In this document: piece after piece, positions 28,903 to 36,928 of the stretch
How positions within the stretch are numbered: position 1 is the stretch's first letter
Layout: every line of letters begins with the position of its first letter
Assembly (NCBI GenBank): GCA_014860455.1
Contig: JACZJQ010000330.1
Coordinates: 1-64,000, forward strand
Length of the DNA stretch: 64,000 nt
Reading direction: 5' to 3'
Source: Bryobacteraceae bacterium
GTDB taxonomy: Bacteria; Acidobacteriota; Terriglobia; Bryobacterales; Bryobacteraceae
Translations under genes and position numbers: made by a program
Notes under the pieces: generated by a model
What the model saw: the letters and a program-made list of their open reading frames with translations, nothing else
Told to the model about the DNA's origin: nothing
Database searches by the model: none

Positions 28903-30441
28903 CTAGTCGCCCATAATCGGGAATGCCGTGGGCGAGGCCGCCGGCATGGGCAGTTCCGGCATGGGTTTGGCGCGGAACAGCTTCAGGCAAGGCTTGGCGA
29001 TCCAGCGCGACCACTGGGTGGCGCTCTTACGGCGGGCGCTGTCGGTGGTGATGCCGGTGTTGGCGTACATCTGGCGGTAGAGCTTCGAGATGAGCACGAA
29101 GGCGAGGCGCGCTTTGAGCGACTTGACGCATTTGGCGCGTTGCCAGACGGCCTTGAACTCATAGAAGCTGTCCCAGACCTTCTGGGTATTGGCGCGGATT
29201 TCGTCCACCGTCATCGTGGGGTGGGGCGAGTAGCGCTTGGGCCGGATCTCGGAAGGAAGTTGCCAGTAGCGAGTGACGGGCACGCCATGGAAACGTTCGG
29301 CTTTGTCGCCGAGATCCTTTTCCCATTTGTTGAAATCGACGGTGCCGGGGAACGGCGTCATGACGACGAACTGGGCGAAGGTCATGTCGGACTTCTTGGC
29401 CAGTTCGGCGGTGGCGCGGAAGGTGTCTTCGCGGTCGGTGGGCAGGCCGAAGATGAAGGAGCCGAGGACGTGGACGTCGTGCTTGCGGAAGGTCTTGAGC
29501 TTTTCGACGAGGTTTTCGCCGGAATAGTTGAAGTCCTTGAAGACGGCCTTGAGTCCTTCTTCGGTGACGGCTTCGACGCCGACCAGGGCGCCCTTAATGC
29601 GGGCCTTGCTCATTGCGGCGAGGAACAGCGGATCCTCGGCGGCTTCCATGGTGATCTGGGTGAAGAACACCATATCCTTGGGCAGTTTCGAGAGCTGCTC
29701 CATGAGTTCGAAGCGCTCGGCGCGCATGGCCTTGAGTTCTGCCACGCGCTGGGCGTTGCCCTGTTTTTCGGCGAGTTCGATGTCGGTGAGGGTGACGGGG
29801 TAGAAGTTGTCGTCGGCCAGGGCGATGAAGCGGTAGCCGAGGCGGCGGAGTTCGACGACTTCCTGGACGATGGGATGGGCTGCGCGCTGGCGAGGTTTCT
29901 GGCCGTCTGTGCGCCAGACAGAACAGAACGAGCAGTGCTTGGGGCAGCCGCGGACGGTCTGGACCGAGGCCCACATGTAGCTCTTGGGGGGCAGCAGGTC
30001 CCAGCGGGCTCGGAGGAAGTTTTCCGAGGCGACACGGCCGCCGTCGTAAATACGCTCCGGGGCGCCCTGTTCGCAACCTTCGATTGCCTCGCCCCAGGCG
30101 ATGTCGCCGTCGCCTTTGACGACGGCGTGGGCGGCGCCGAGTTCGTGGGCTTCTTCCGGGAACAGCGTGGAATGGATGCCGCCGTAAACAACCCAGGCGC
30201 CGCGCTCCCGGGCGATCTTGCCGATTTGGTAACCGCGGTAGGCGTTGGCGGTATGGATGCCGATGCCGACGACGTCGCCCTTCTGGATGATCTCGGGATT
30301 GATCTTCTCCAGGGTTTCGTCTGTGATGATGGGGTCGCCGTACTTGCGCGGGGTGGCCGCGGCAAGCACATAGACCCAGCGTGGCGTGATGACTCCGACG
30401 CCAAACGCGTCATCGCTGGGGTTGATGATGTGAATTCTCAA
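28903..30441 (-). CDS. B12-binding-domain radical SAM protein
   Basis: A 512-residue protein with an N-terminal cobalamin-binding-like domain (IGIHTANAYRG, VVYGGIHSTLFPEEA) and a radical SAM core with C166xxxC170xxC173 in GCPKHCSFC. It would bind a 4Fe-4S cluster and SAM, and possibly cobalamin, for a methylation or rearrangement. It starts at a TTG preceded by GGAGGT (30450-30455, minus strand) 8 bases away, which decides the start. No partner gene reveals the substrate. The B12-binding half lacks an obvious DxHxxG motif, so cofactor use is not certain. Confidence 0.85.
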   Translation of the reverse strand: MRIHIINPSDDAFGVGVITPRWVYVLAAATPRKYGDPIITDETLEKINPEIIQKGDVVGIGIHTANAYRGYQIGKIARERGAWVVYGGIHSTLFPEEAHELGAAHAVVKGDGDIAWGEAIEGCEQGAPERIYDGGRVASENFLRARWDLLPPKSYMWASVQTVRGCPKHCSFCSVWRTDGQKPRQRAAHPIVQEVVELRRLGYRFIALADDNFYPVTLTDIELAEKQGNAQRVAELKAMRAERFELMEQLSKLPKDMVFFTQITMEAAEDPLFLAAMSKARIKGALVGVEAVTEEGLKAVFKDFNYSGENLVEKLKTFRKHDVHVLGSFIFGLPTDREDTFRATAELAKKSDMTFAQFVVMTPFPGTVDFNKWEKDLGDKAERFHGVPVTRYWQLPSEIRPKRYSPHPTMTVDEIRANTQKVWDSFYEFKAVWQRAKCVKSLKARLAFVLISKLYRQMYANTGITTDSARRKSATQWSRWIAKPCLKLFRAKPMPELPMPAASPTAFPIMGD

Positions 30442-30587
30442 TCTACGACACCTCCACTCTCTAGGCCGGCGCCGCAGATCCAGATACCAATGATGGAACC
30501 GTCAAGATGCGATCAGCCTGTGCCAATGATACCAGTTAAGCCGGTACATAGTTCTTCCCGTCCGGCAAATCAGTTGCGGCAGACTGC

Positions 30588-31079
30588 TTAGGCACTTCTG
30601 GCGGCGCGTGCCGCTTTGTAGGCGTCGCGGGCCGCCTTGATCTGACGGGCGTGGCCTTCGGCGTGTTCGGCGTACATGAGCAGCAGGTCTTTGAGCGACA
30701 TGACGCCGTTTTTCGAATGGGTGCCGGTGCGGAGGAAAGTCTCTTCCGGGAGGTCTTTGAGCAGTTCGTAGTTTTCGCCGCGGACGCGTCTGAAAGTTTC
30801 CAGGGCCTGGGAGAATTTGCGCCGCGAGTGGTCGAGGTTCGTGGCCCAGGCATCCTGGTCGTACCACATGAGAGTGGGGTTGTCCTCGGCGATAACGCTG
30901 GCCAGGCGGTAGCGGCCGATCATTTCAGAGTCGGCGAGGTGGCAGATGATCTGGCGGAGGGTCCATTTGCCGGGCCCGGGGACGAAGTCCCATTCGGCGC
31001 CGGCCGAGCCGGTGCTGACGACGGCCACAAGTTCGGCGCCGCGGCGGAAACGTTCGAGAAGGTCTTTGATTTCGCTCAT
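30588..31079 (-). CDS. DinB-family four-helix protein
   Basis: A 163-residue protein of the DinB/YfiT-like superfamily, a four-helix bundle that usually binds a metal through three His. Visible candidates are the His in RQIICHLADSE and the pair in YAEHAEGHARQIK near the C-terminus, both in the expected contexts, and a WTLRQ motif before the first. The start is at MSEIKDLL (31079); upstream in-frame residues are unconvincing. Some members are thiol-dependent transferases (for example with bacillithiol), of interest because a BshB1 homologue lies 11 kb away. Function not determined. Confidence 0.85.
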   Translation of the reverse strand: MSEIKDLLERFRRGAELVAVVSTGSAGAEWDFVPGPGKWTLRQIICHLADSEMIGRYRLASVIAEDNPTLMWYDQDAWATNLDHSRRKFSQALETFRRVRGENYELLKDLPEETFLRTGTHSKNGVMSLKDLLLMYAEHAEGHARQIKAARDAYKAARAARSA

Positions 31080-31177
31080 GGGATTGCCGGCGCTGTGCCG
31101 AATCTCCAGTCTAGCCGACACGCGGAGACGACAATCGCCGGGGTGGGCGAAGGCTTCGGCGAGGGGAAGGAGGCGGA

Positions 31178-31795
31178 TCAGTCGAGTTTGCGGATGACGG
31201 TGCGGACGACGCCTTGGATGACGAGGTCGGCGCGGGGGTGGAGTTCGGGGTAGGCCGGGTTCTCGGCTTTGAGGAACCAGCGGCCCTGGACCTTGACCAG
31301 GCGCTTGAGGGTGCTTTCGCCGTCGATGAGGGCAGCGACAATCTGGCCGGCGCGGGGTTCCGGGTTGGGCTCAATGATGACGGTGTCGCCGTTGAGGATG
31401 CCGGCGTCGCGCATGGAGTCGCCACGGACTTTCAGGGCGAAGCAGCCGGGCTTGGGTTTGAAGCCGAGCGTGAGTTCGTCCATCGTCGTGGTGGACTCGG
31501 CCTCGGACGGCGAGAACATCTGCGGCGGGCCGGCCGGGATCTGGCCGAAGACCGGAAGGGCATGAAGGTTGGCGCGCGCGGCGTCGGGACCGGCGAGGTC
31601 GATCTGGCGTGAGCCGCGGTCGGCGCGGCGGATGGCGCCCTTGGTTTCCAGGGCGTGGAGATGGCCTGCGACGCCGTTGGGGCTGCGGATCTGGAATCGC
31701 CGCTGGATCTCCGGGATGGACGGCGAGCAGCCGTTCTCCTGGCGGTATGTGACGATGAAGTCGAGAATCTCACGTTGCCGTGAAGTGAGAATCAT
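31178..31795 (-). CDS. lexA: SOS repressor LexA
   Basis: Represses SOS genes and self-cleaves with RecA after DNA damage. The 205-residue protein begins MILTSRQREILDFI with a winged-helix domain (residues 1-65). The peptidase half has the Ala88-Gly89 cleavage bond in GQIPAGPPQ, catalytic Ser127 in VRGDSMRDAGI and Lys164 in STLKRLV. No Shine-Dalgarno is visible before the ATG. It is divergent from a DUF72 gene across a 28-34 base gap that holds a palindrome, the likely autoregulatory operator. Confidence 0.96.
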   Translation of the reverse strand: MILTSRQREILDFIVTYRQENGCSPSIPEIQRRFQIRSPNGVAGHLHALETKGAIRRADRGSRQIDLAGPDAARANLHALPVFGQIPAGPPQMFSPSEAESTTTMDELTLGFKPKPGCFALKVRGDSMRDAGILNGDTVIIEPNPEPRAGQIVAALIDGESTLKRLVKVQGRWFLKAENPAYPELHPRADLVIQGVVRTVIRKLD

Positions 31796-31796
31796 A

Positions 31797-31812
31797 GTAT
31801 AAGTATTTACAC
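31797..31812. promoter_or_regulatory. Candidate LexA operator
   Basis: Imperfect 16-bp palindrome GTATAAGTATTTACAC, symmetric at 12 of 16 positions (GTnTAAnTAnTTAnAC), placed directly upstream of the lexA ATG and in the shared gap with the divergent DUF72 gene. Autoregulation of lexA is general; this particular motif is inferred. Confidence 0.5.
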
Positions 31813-31829
31813 ATTCTGCGAGGATGTCA

Positions 31830-32795
31830 ATGGGCGGCTTCGAGAACCTGAGTTTATTTGGCCAGGAGAGCGCGCCGCGATCGGCGCTGGCGGCAAAACT
31901 GGCTGAACTGGCCGGGCAGGGGATCTACTTGGGCACGAGTTCGTGGAAGTACGAAGGCTGGCTGGGGCAGATCTACTCGGCGGAACGGTATGCGACGCGG
32001 GGGCGGTTTTCTCGCAAGAAGTTCGAGGCCGAGTGCCTGGCCGAATACGCCGAGACGTTCCCGGCGGTGTGCGGGGATTTTTCGTTCTACCAGTTTCCGT
32101 CGGCGGCGTACTGGGAGCGGCTGTTTACGGGCGTGCCGGCGGGGCTGAAGTTCGCCTTCAAAGTGCCGGAAGAGATCACCGTGCGGACGTGGCCGGCACA
32201 CGCGCGTTACGGGCAGAGGGCAGGGAAGGAGAACGAGGGATTTCTTGACGTCGGGCTGTTTGGTGAACTGTTCCTGCGGCCGTTGGAGCCTTACCGGGAG
32301 CGGGTGGGGGCGCTGATTTTCGAGTTTGGCACGTTCTCGAAGAAGCACTATGACGCCGGCGCGGCGTTTGCGGAGGATCTGGGCGGGTTCTTGGACCGGT
32401 TGCCGGGCGGGTGGCGGTATTCGGTGGAGATCCGGAACAAGGAGTTTCTTGAACCGGGTTATTTCGACGCGCTGCGGCGGCGCAACACGGCGCATGTGTT
32501 CAATTCGTGGACGCGGATGCCGGAGTTGGGCGACCAAGCGGCGATGGGCGATGCGTACACGGCGGATTTCGTGGTGTCGCGGGCGCTGCTCTCGCATGGG
32601 CGGACGTATGAACAGGCCGTCGAGCGGTTTCAGCCGTATGACCGGGTGCAGCTTGAGAATCCGGGGGCGCGCGATGCGTTGCGGAAGCTGGCCGAGCGGG
32701 CGCGGACCGAGGGGCAGATGGCGTTTCTGTTTGTGAACAACCGGCTGGAGGGCAATGCGCCGGGGACGATCGAGGCGGTGGCGGGGGCGATTTGA
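31830..32795 (+). CDS. DUF72 (YecE-like) TIM-barrel protein
   Basis: A 321-residue DUF72 protein of unknown biochemical role. Seen: the N-terminal GTSSWKYEGWLGQIY signature, FYQFPS, FAFKVPEEIT, the YSVEIRNKEF segment and the C-terminal AFLFVNNRLEGNAPGT motif, where family members keep conserved Asn residues. Two ATGs (31824 and 31830) are in frame; the second is 6 bases after GAGG and is preferred. It is divergent from lexA with the candidate operator between, so it may be damage-inducible. Confidence 0.9.
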   Translation: MGGFENLSLFGQESAPRSALAAKLAELAGQGIYLGTSSWKYEGWLGQIYSAERYATRGRFSRKKFEAECLAEYAETFPAVCGDFSFYQFPSAAYWERLFTGVPAGLKFAFKVPEEITVRTWPAHARYGQRAGKENEGFLDVGLFGELFLRPLEPYRERVGALIFEFGTFSKKHYDAGAAFAEDLGGFLDRLPGGWRYSVEIRNKEFLEPGYFDALRRRNTAHVFNSWTRMPELGDQAAMGDAYTADFVVSRALLSHGRTYEQAVERFQPYDRVQLENPGARDALRKLAERARTEGQMAFLFVNNRLEGNAPGTIEAVAGAI

Positions 32796-32801
32796 AACCG
32801 T

Positions 32802-32830
32802 TTGACTATGTACCAAGAATGGTACATACT
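32802..32830 (+). promoter_or_regulatory. Promoter with embedded operator for the XRE gene
   Basis: -35 TTGACT (32802-32807), 17-base spacer, -10 CATACT (32825-32830). A perfect inverted repeat, TATGTACC and GGTACATA around a 6-base centre (32807-32828), fills the whole spacer and touches both boxes. A repressor bound here would block RNA polymerase. The expected transcript start is about 32837. Confidence 0.7.
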
Positions 32831-32835
32831 GCGTC

Positions 32836-32868
32836 ATGATCGGACCGCCGGTTGAGGTGAAGGGATGA
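32836..32868 (+). CDS. Ten-codon leader ORF overlapping the XRE gene
   Basis: Encodes MIGPPVEVKG and ends in a TGA that overlaps the XRE start as ATGA. Its ATG lies at the predicted transcript start, so if translated it would be leaderless. It may be a coupling peptide, the remnant of a deleted upstream toxin gene, or chance. Confidence 0.3.
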   Translation: MIGPPVEVKG

Positions 32869-33152
32869 GCGGGAAGAACAAGCATGTCGGATCGTCGCTG
32901 GACGATTTCCTGAGGGAAGAGGGGATTCTTGAAGAGGCGCGGGCCACGGCGTTGAAGGAAGTGATTGCGTGGCAGGTGCAGCAGGTGATGGAACGCGATC
33001 ACATCACAAAGATTGAAATGGCGCGGCGGATGAAGACGAGCCGGGCGGCTCTGGACCGGTTCCTCGATCCGGCGAACACGTCGGTGACGCTGCAAACGCT
33101 GTCGAAGGCGGCGAGGGCGATCGGACGGGATTTGAGAATCGAACTCGTTTAG
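32865..33152 (+). CDS. XRE-type helix-turn-helix protein (antitoxin-like, orphan)
   Basis: A 95-residue protein with a C-terminal HTH: ITKIEMARRMKTSRAALDRFLDPANTSVTLQTLSKAARAIG. The DRFLDP and VTLQTL motifs are those of HigA/XRE antitoxins and small autorepressors. It has its own GAGG 7 bases before the ATG. A promoter with a perfect operator-like repeat precedes it, suggesting autoregulation. No toxin gene lies on either side: DUF72 is upstream and a convergent SDR downstream. DNA binding is well supported; a toxin-antitoxin role is not. Confidence 0.85.
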   Translation: MSGKNKHVGSSLDDFLREEGILEEARATALKEVIAWQVQQVMERDHITKIEMARRMKTSRAALDRFLDPANTSVTLQTLSKAARAIGRDLRIELV

Positions 33153-33187
33153 CCCTCGGCTTCAGGCCTTGTCGCGAGGGGCTGGGG

Positions 33188-33982
33188 TCAGACAGGTTTG
33201 CGAATCCAGCGCTGGCCGTCGAACTCGCCCATGTTGTCGTTCCAGACGCCGAATTTTGCGGCCATTTGACCGCCGTCGACGAACAGGTGGGCGCCGGTGA
33301 TGAACGAGGCGGCGTCGGAGGCTAGGAAGACGATGGCCTTGGCGACCTCGTCGGGCGAGCCGCCGCGGCCGAGGGGGATGTTCTGGAAGTAGGGTTTCAG
33401 GAAGTTGGGATCGTCGAATCCGAACTGGGTTAGGCGGGTGCGGATGAGGCCGGGGCAGACGGCGTTGACACGGATGCCGTAGGGGCCGAGTTCGTTGGCG
33501 GCGGTATGGAGCAGGCCCATGAGGCCGGCCTTGGTGGAGTTGTAGGCGGTGAGGTCGGATTCGCCGTCGAAGGAGTTTGTGGAGGCGGTGAGGACGATAG
33601 ATCCGCCGGAGCGGGCGGCCATGCGGCGGGCGGCGGCGCGGAGGGTGTGGAAGGCGCCGGTGAGGTTGACGCGGAGGGTGAGGTCCCAATCGGCGTCGGT
33701 GGTGTCGAGGAGGCGGGCGAAGCGGGCGACGCCGGCGTTGATGATGACGATTTCGGGGTCGAGGGCGGCGTCGAGAGCGGATTCGATGGATTCGACGGAT
33801 GTGACGTCGAGCGGGACGCCCGCGAAGCCCATGTCGCGGGCGGCGGCGGCGGGGTTTTCGGCCGGCAGGTCGCCGATGGTGACCGAAGCTCCGCAGTCGC
33901 GCAGCAGCAGGGCGGCGGCGCGCCCGATTCCATTGGCGCCGCCAGTGACCAGGGCGGTTTTGCCGAACAGCTCGACGTGCAT
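33188..33982 (-). CDS. Short-chain dehydrogenase/reductase
   Basis: A 264-residue classical SDR, NAD(P)-dependent oxidoreductase. It has the cofactor motif TGGANGIG near residue 14, the INAG motif in IVIINAGVARF, catalytic Ser in VLTASTNSF, the YxxxK pair in AYNSTKAGLMG, and CPGLIRTRLT. The Asp in IGDLPAEN after the second strand favours NAD over NADP. Substrate cannot be assigned and neighbours do not help. Confidence 0.9.
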   Translation of the reverse strand: MHVELFGKTALVTGGANGIGRAAALLLRDCGASVTIGDLPAENPAAAARDMGFAGVPLDVTSVESIESALDAALDPEIVIINAGVARFARLLDTTDADWDLTLRVNLTGAFHTLRAAARRMAARSGGSIVLTASTNSFDGESDLTAYNSTKAGLMGLLHTAANELGPYGIRVNAVCPGLIRTRLTQFGFDDPNFLKPYFQNIPLGRGGSPDEVAKAIVFLASDAASFITGAHLFVDGGQMAAKFGVWNDNMGEFDGQRWIRKPV

Positions 33983-34035
33983 GGAGACGATTCTACCCTG
34001 TCATATGAGAGACTGAGAGTTTTGCACCTCATCGC

Positions 34036-34749
34036 ATGAGCTCACCAGTCAAGATCGAATACGATACCGAGCGGAAGATCCGCACACGGAACAAGACCTA
34101 CTACCGGGTAAACCACTGGCCGATCTGGATCTTCGTGTTTTTCCTGATCCCGGGTCCGATGACGTTTCACCTGTTTGCCGAGGGGTTTGGCGGCATCATG
34201 ACGTGGTGGCTGGCGGCGGTGCTGCTGGGCACGGCCATGGCCGGACTGCGCGGGAAGCTGCCGGGCTGCGAGCCGGCGCCCTACATCATCCGGTTCACCG
34301 AGGACAGGCCGAATCCGCTGTACAGGCGTGTCTGCTACACGTTTGCGTGGGGGGCGGCGATCAGCTATGGATTGCTGAACCTGACGGGGTTGGTGGTGGC
34401 CATCGTCACGGGCAAGTGGATGATGAAGCAGATCTATTATTACGGCTACTTCCCGGTGGTGATTCCGGTGTGGATCCTGGGGGCGTTGGGAAAGTTGCCG
34501 AGGGTGAAGGCGTCGACCGAGGGCGAGGGGACCGAGAGGCGGTATTTCTATGGGACGGTATGGGCGATGTGCATCGCGCAGCCGGCGGTATGGTTCCTTT
34601 ACCTGCTGCTGCCGCGGAACCGGACAACCGACGTGATCGAGCTTGTGGTGTTTGTGGGGTTGCTGGGGTTGGCGGGGTATCTGAGCTATCGGGGGCATCT
34701 GCCGCGGACGCGAAAGATCTTGCCAGGGGAGCTGGCGGCTCTGGATTAG
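34036..34749 (+). CDS. Uncharacterised multi-pass membrane protein
   Basis: A 237-residue protein I do not recognise. A charged N-terminal tail (KIEYDTERKIRTRNKTYYR) is followed by about six hydrophobic segments (residues 28-45, 52-70, 103-126, 135-150, 173-192, 200-218). Many aromatic residues and conserved-looking polar spots (CEPAPYIIRFTEDRPNPLYRR between helices) suggest a defined fold. It is divergent from the SDR with a 53-base gap and is not part of an operon. Confidence 0.7.
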   Translation: MSSPVKIEYDTERKIRTRNKTYYRVNHWPIWIFVFFLIPGPMTFHLFAEGFGGIMTWWLAAVLLGTAMAGLRGKLPGCEPAPYIIRFTEDRPNPLYRRVCYTFAWGAAISYGLLNLTGLVVAIVTGKWMMKQIYYYGYFPVVIPVWILGALGKLPRVKASTEGEGTERRYFYGTVWAMCIAQPAVWFLYLLLPRNRTTDVIELVVFVGLLGLAGYLSYRGHLPRTRKILPGELAALD

Positions 34750-34811
34750 GGCGGGCGCGCAGGGCGGGAGTCGGGTTGGGGTTTTTCCCAGAAGTTAGGG
34801 GAATGCCAGTG

Positions 34812-35138
34812 CTAAGGGAGAGCGCCGACGCGAATCACCTGCCGGGGCCGGATGCGGGCCAGGGCGGAGAGACATTCGGGCACCACTGGAACTAGATCCT
34901 GAATACGGTTTGACCAAGCGCGGATGATCAGTACCGCGATGCGCCCTGAGTTCAGGTCCTGCTGGTAGGGGAGGTTCTTGTCGAGGGTGAGCAGGACGTC
35001 GAATGCCGAATCCGCCAGTTCAAGCAACTCCCCGTTCTTCTTGCCTGACCAGTCGCACTCGACGACAGTGCTGCAATGGTGACCGGGCAGAAGGGCTGCG
35101 AGTTTGCGGGGCAGATTCTCGTCGAGCAGGCTCTTCAT
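34812..35138 (-). CDS. DUF5615 PIN-like toxin of a DUF433/DUF5615 pair
   Basis: A 108-residue PIN-like (Mut7-C/VapC-related) protein: the N-terminal LLDENLPRKLAALL motif and LLTLDKNLPYQQDL carry the acidic residues expected of the nuclease fold. It follows its DUF433 partner with a four-base overlap. Such pairs are considered type II toxin-antitoxin modules, with the PIN-like protein as presumed RNase toxin; activity here is inferred. Confidence 0.85.
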   Translation of the reverse strand: MKSLLDENLPRKLAALLPGHHCSTVVECDWSGKKNGELLELADSAFDVLLTLDKNLPYQQDLNSGRIAVLIIRAWSNRIQDLVPVVPECLSALARIRPRQVIRVGALP

Positions 35139-35347
35139 CGCCGGCTGATGAGTAGAGCTTTCGCCTCTTCGAGCGCGGCGACGGCGGCATCGCGGGTGAC
35201 CGAGGGGAAGTTGTCGAGGAACTCGTCGAGCGAGTCGCCGGCTTCGAGGTAGTCGATCAGCGATTCGACGGGCACGCGGGTCCCGCGAAAGCAGGGTGTG
35301 CCGCCGAGAATCTCAGGGTTGCTGACGATGACGGAAGCGCGTTCCAT
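35135..35347 (-). CDS. DUF433 antitoxin
   Basis: A 70-residue protein with the family signature NPEILGGTPCFRGTRVPVESLIDYLEAGDSLDEFL, a helix-turn-helix-like domain. It is the upstream partner of the DUF5615 gene and presumably neutralises it and represses the operon. Start at MERASVIVSN. Confidence 0.88.
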   Translation of the reverse strand: MERASVIVSNPEILGGTPCFRGTRVPVESLIDYLEAGDSLDEFLDNFPSVTRDAAVAALEEAKALLISRR

Positions 35348-35403
35348 AGGCGGACTTTTCGACTTTCAGTCTATCAGGGCGAGGGGAGCCCAGATTCGAT
35401 TGG

Positions 35404-35937
35404 TTAGCGGCCTTCGCCTGACTCGACTTTTCTGAGGCTATTTCCATCCCATTCAAAGAAGTGCTCGCCGCACTCCCGGCCGACAGGCGCCTCGCTGGGA
35501 CTTGAGTGCCATTCCAGGGCGCCGTGGACAACAAGCAACCGGCTGCGGGTGTGGAATTCAAGTTGGCCAACCTCCTGTCCTCTGCACATAGCGGCATTGA
35601 AGGGCAGCAAGGTGACGCGGCCGTCCCGTGCATTCACGATCTCTGAGCCGACACAACTCGCACCGCAACTCCACCCGACGATGGCATAATCCCCAGCGAA
35701 TGTCCTCTTTCCTTTTGCGGCGCTTCGAACCCTGGCGAAGAACTCATCCCGGCTCTCGTCGGCGACATAGACGCCAGTCCGGGCGATGATGATCAGGTGA
35801 CTTCTCAGAGACTCCCCGGAAGCAGACTGAGAGTCATGCACCGGACGCACGGCGTACTGCCTGAAGAGGTCTTCGCGGGAAGATGAACCCTGGGGTGACA
35901 GCAAGAGCATCATGGCAAGCGTTGAGCAAGGAGACAA
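35404..35937 (-). CDS. Small exported protein of unknown function
   Basis: A 177-residue protein with a short hydrophobic N-terminus (LAMMLLLSPQG), probably a signal peptide. The TTG at 35937 is preceded by AGGAGG (35945-35950, minus strand) at 7 bases, which selects it over the ATGs 24 bases inside. The mature part has paired cysteines (WSCGASCVG, AAMCRG, GRECGEHF) that could form disulphides. No family recognised. It is separated by 56 bases from the DUF433 gene on the same strand. Confidence 0.65.
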   Translation of the reverse strand: MSPCSTLAMMLLLSPQGSSSREDLFRQYAVRPVHDSQSASGESLRSHLIIIARTGVYVADESRDEFFARVRSAAKGKRTFAGDYAIVGWSCGASCVGSEIVNARDGRVTLLPFNAAMCRGQEVGQLEFHTRSRLLVVHGALEWHSSPSEAPVGRECGEHFFEWDGNSLRKVESGEGR

Positions 35938-36134
35938 CGTCGAACCTCCTGTCTTTCCGGATCTGCTTCATCTGAACTGCACCAAAAAACGCCCGTCGAG
36001 CGAAGCGATTGGCGATCCAGGCGCATCGGGTGAGTCGAACCGACGATGCACGAATAAACCGTCAGGCCACCCATTTCCAGTTTCAGTCGAGGCAGAAGAC
36101 CAGTTGAGTTGTGTTGCCGGCGAGGGCGCCGGCA

Positions 36135-36151
36135 GCAGGCCAGGGGCCTGC
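36135..36151 (-). terminator. Hairpin downstream of the phosphodiesterase gene
   Basis: GCAGGCC-AGG-GGCCTGC, a perfect 7-bp stem with a 3-base loop, 37 bases past the stop of the 36188-36928 gene. No U-run follows. It may be a terminator or a REP-like palindromic unit. Confidence 0.4.
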
Positions 36152-36187
36152 CCTACGAGGGGTGGCTGGCGCGGGTGAGTGGCCGGG

Positions 36188-36928
36188 TCAGTGGCCGGTG
36201 GCGAGGCGTTCGGCGAGGAACTGAGGCAGGCCGGCATCGAGGATTCTGCGTTGGGCCGAGGCGATGTCGTAGGCGATGCGGCGTAAATGCAGTTCCCTGG
36301 TAGCGCTGTCCCAGATGGCATAGGCGGCGCGGGGGTCGCGGTCGCGGGGTTGGCCGACCGAGCCGGAATTGATCAGGTAATGGTTCTGCGGGCTGAGCTG
36401 ATGAACGGTTTCGCTGCGGCCTGCCACGGGGCCTTGCAGGGCGTAGAGGTCGTCGCGGTACCAGGTCCAGGCGCCCTGGAAATGGGTATGGCCGATGAAG
36501 CAGATCGGGCGGACCAGCATTTCGACGAGCGTGTAGACCTCTTCGTACTCCATCAGGTAGGCGTCTTCGTCGGCGGGCGAACCGTGGGCGAGCATGAAGC
36601 CGTCGACGAAGAGGGGGCCGGCGGGCAGCGCGGCGAGCCAGGCGAGTTGATCTTCGGTCAACTCGTTGACAGTCCAGCGGACGGCGGCTTGGGCCTTGGA
36701 GTTGAACCAGTCGTGGTCGTCGAGGCCGGCGCAGACCCGGTCGTGGTTGCCGCGGACGATGAGGCTGACGTCTTTGCGCGCCCATTCGACAATTTCGGCC
36801 GGCGAAGCGCCGTAGCCGACAAGGTCGCCGCAGCAGACGATTTCGTCATAGAGGCCCTTGGCGTCGGCAAGCACGGCTTCGAGGGCTTCGAGGTTGGCGT
36901 GGATGTCGCTGACGATCAACCGGCGCAT
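36188..36928 (-). CDS. Metallophosphoesterase (calcineurin-like, YfcE/DUF2437-type phosphodiesterase)
   Basis: A 246-residue cytoplasmic metallophosphatase with every metal motif: SDIHANLEAL (DxH), CCGDLVGYG (GD), RGNHDRVC (GNHD), a HGSP histidine and IGHTHFQGA (GHxH). Such proteins hydrolyse phosphodiesters or nucleotides; substrate not assigned. The ATG at 36928 overlaps the end of a second metallophosphoesterase gene by 13 bases, so the two are co-expressed. Confidence 0.9.
   Translation of the reverse strand: MRRLIVSDIHANLEALEAVLADAKGLYDEIVCCGDLVGYGASPAEIVEWARKDVSLIVRGNHDRVCAGLDDHDWFNSKAQAAVRWTVNELTEDQLAWLAALPAGPLFVDGFMLAHGSPADEDAYLMEYEEVYTLVEMLVRPICFIGHTHFQGAWTWYRDDLYALQGPVAGRSETVHQLSPQNHYLINSGSVGQPRDRDPRAAYAIWDSATRELHLRRIAYDIASAQRRILDAGLPQFLAERLATGH

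Noticed and set aside
28897-30591. A 564-codon + strand open frame across the radical SAM gene
   Set aside because: Antisense shadow; the minus-strand product has clear CxxxCxxC and a GGAGGT ribosome site.
35968-36321. A 117-codon minus-strand open frame between the exported protein and the phosphodiesterase
   Set aside because: Ser/Pro-rich translation, overlaps the 3' end of the phosphodiesterase gene, and contains a hairpin; no ribosome site.
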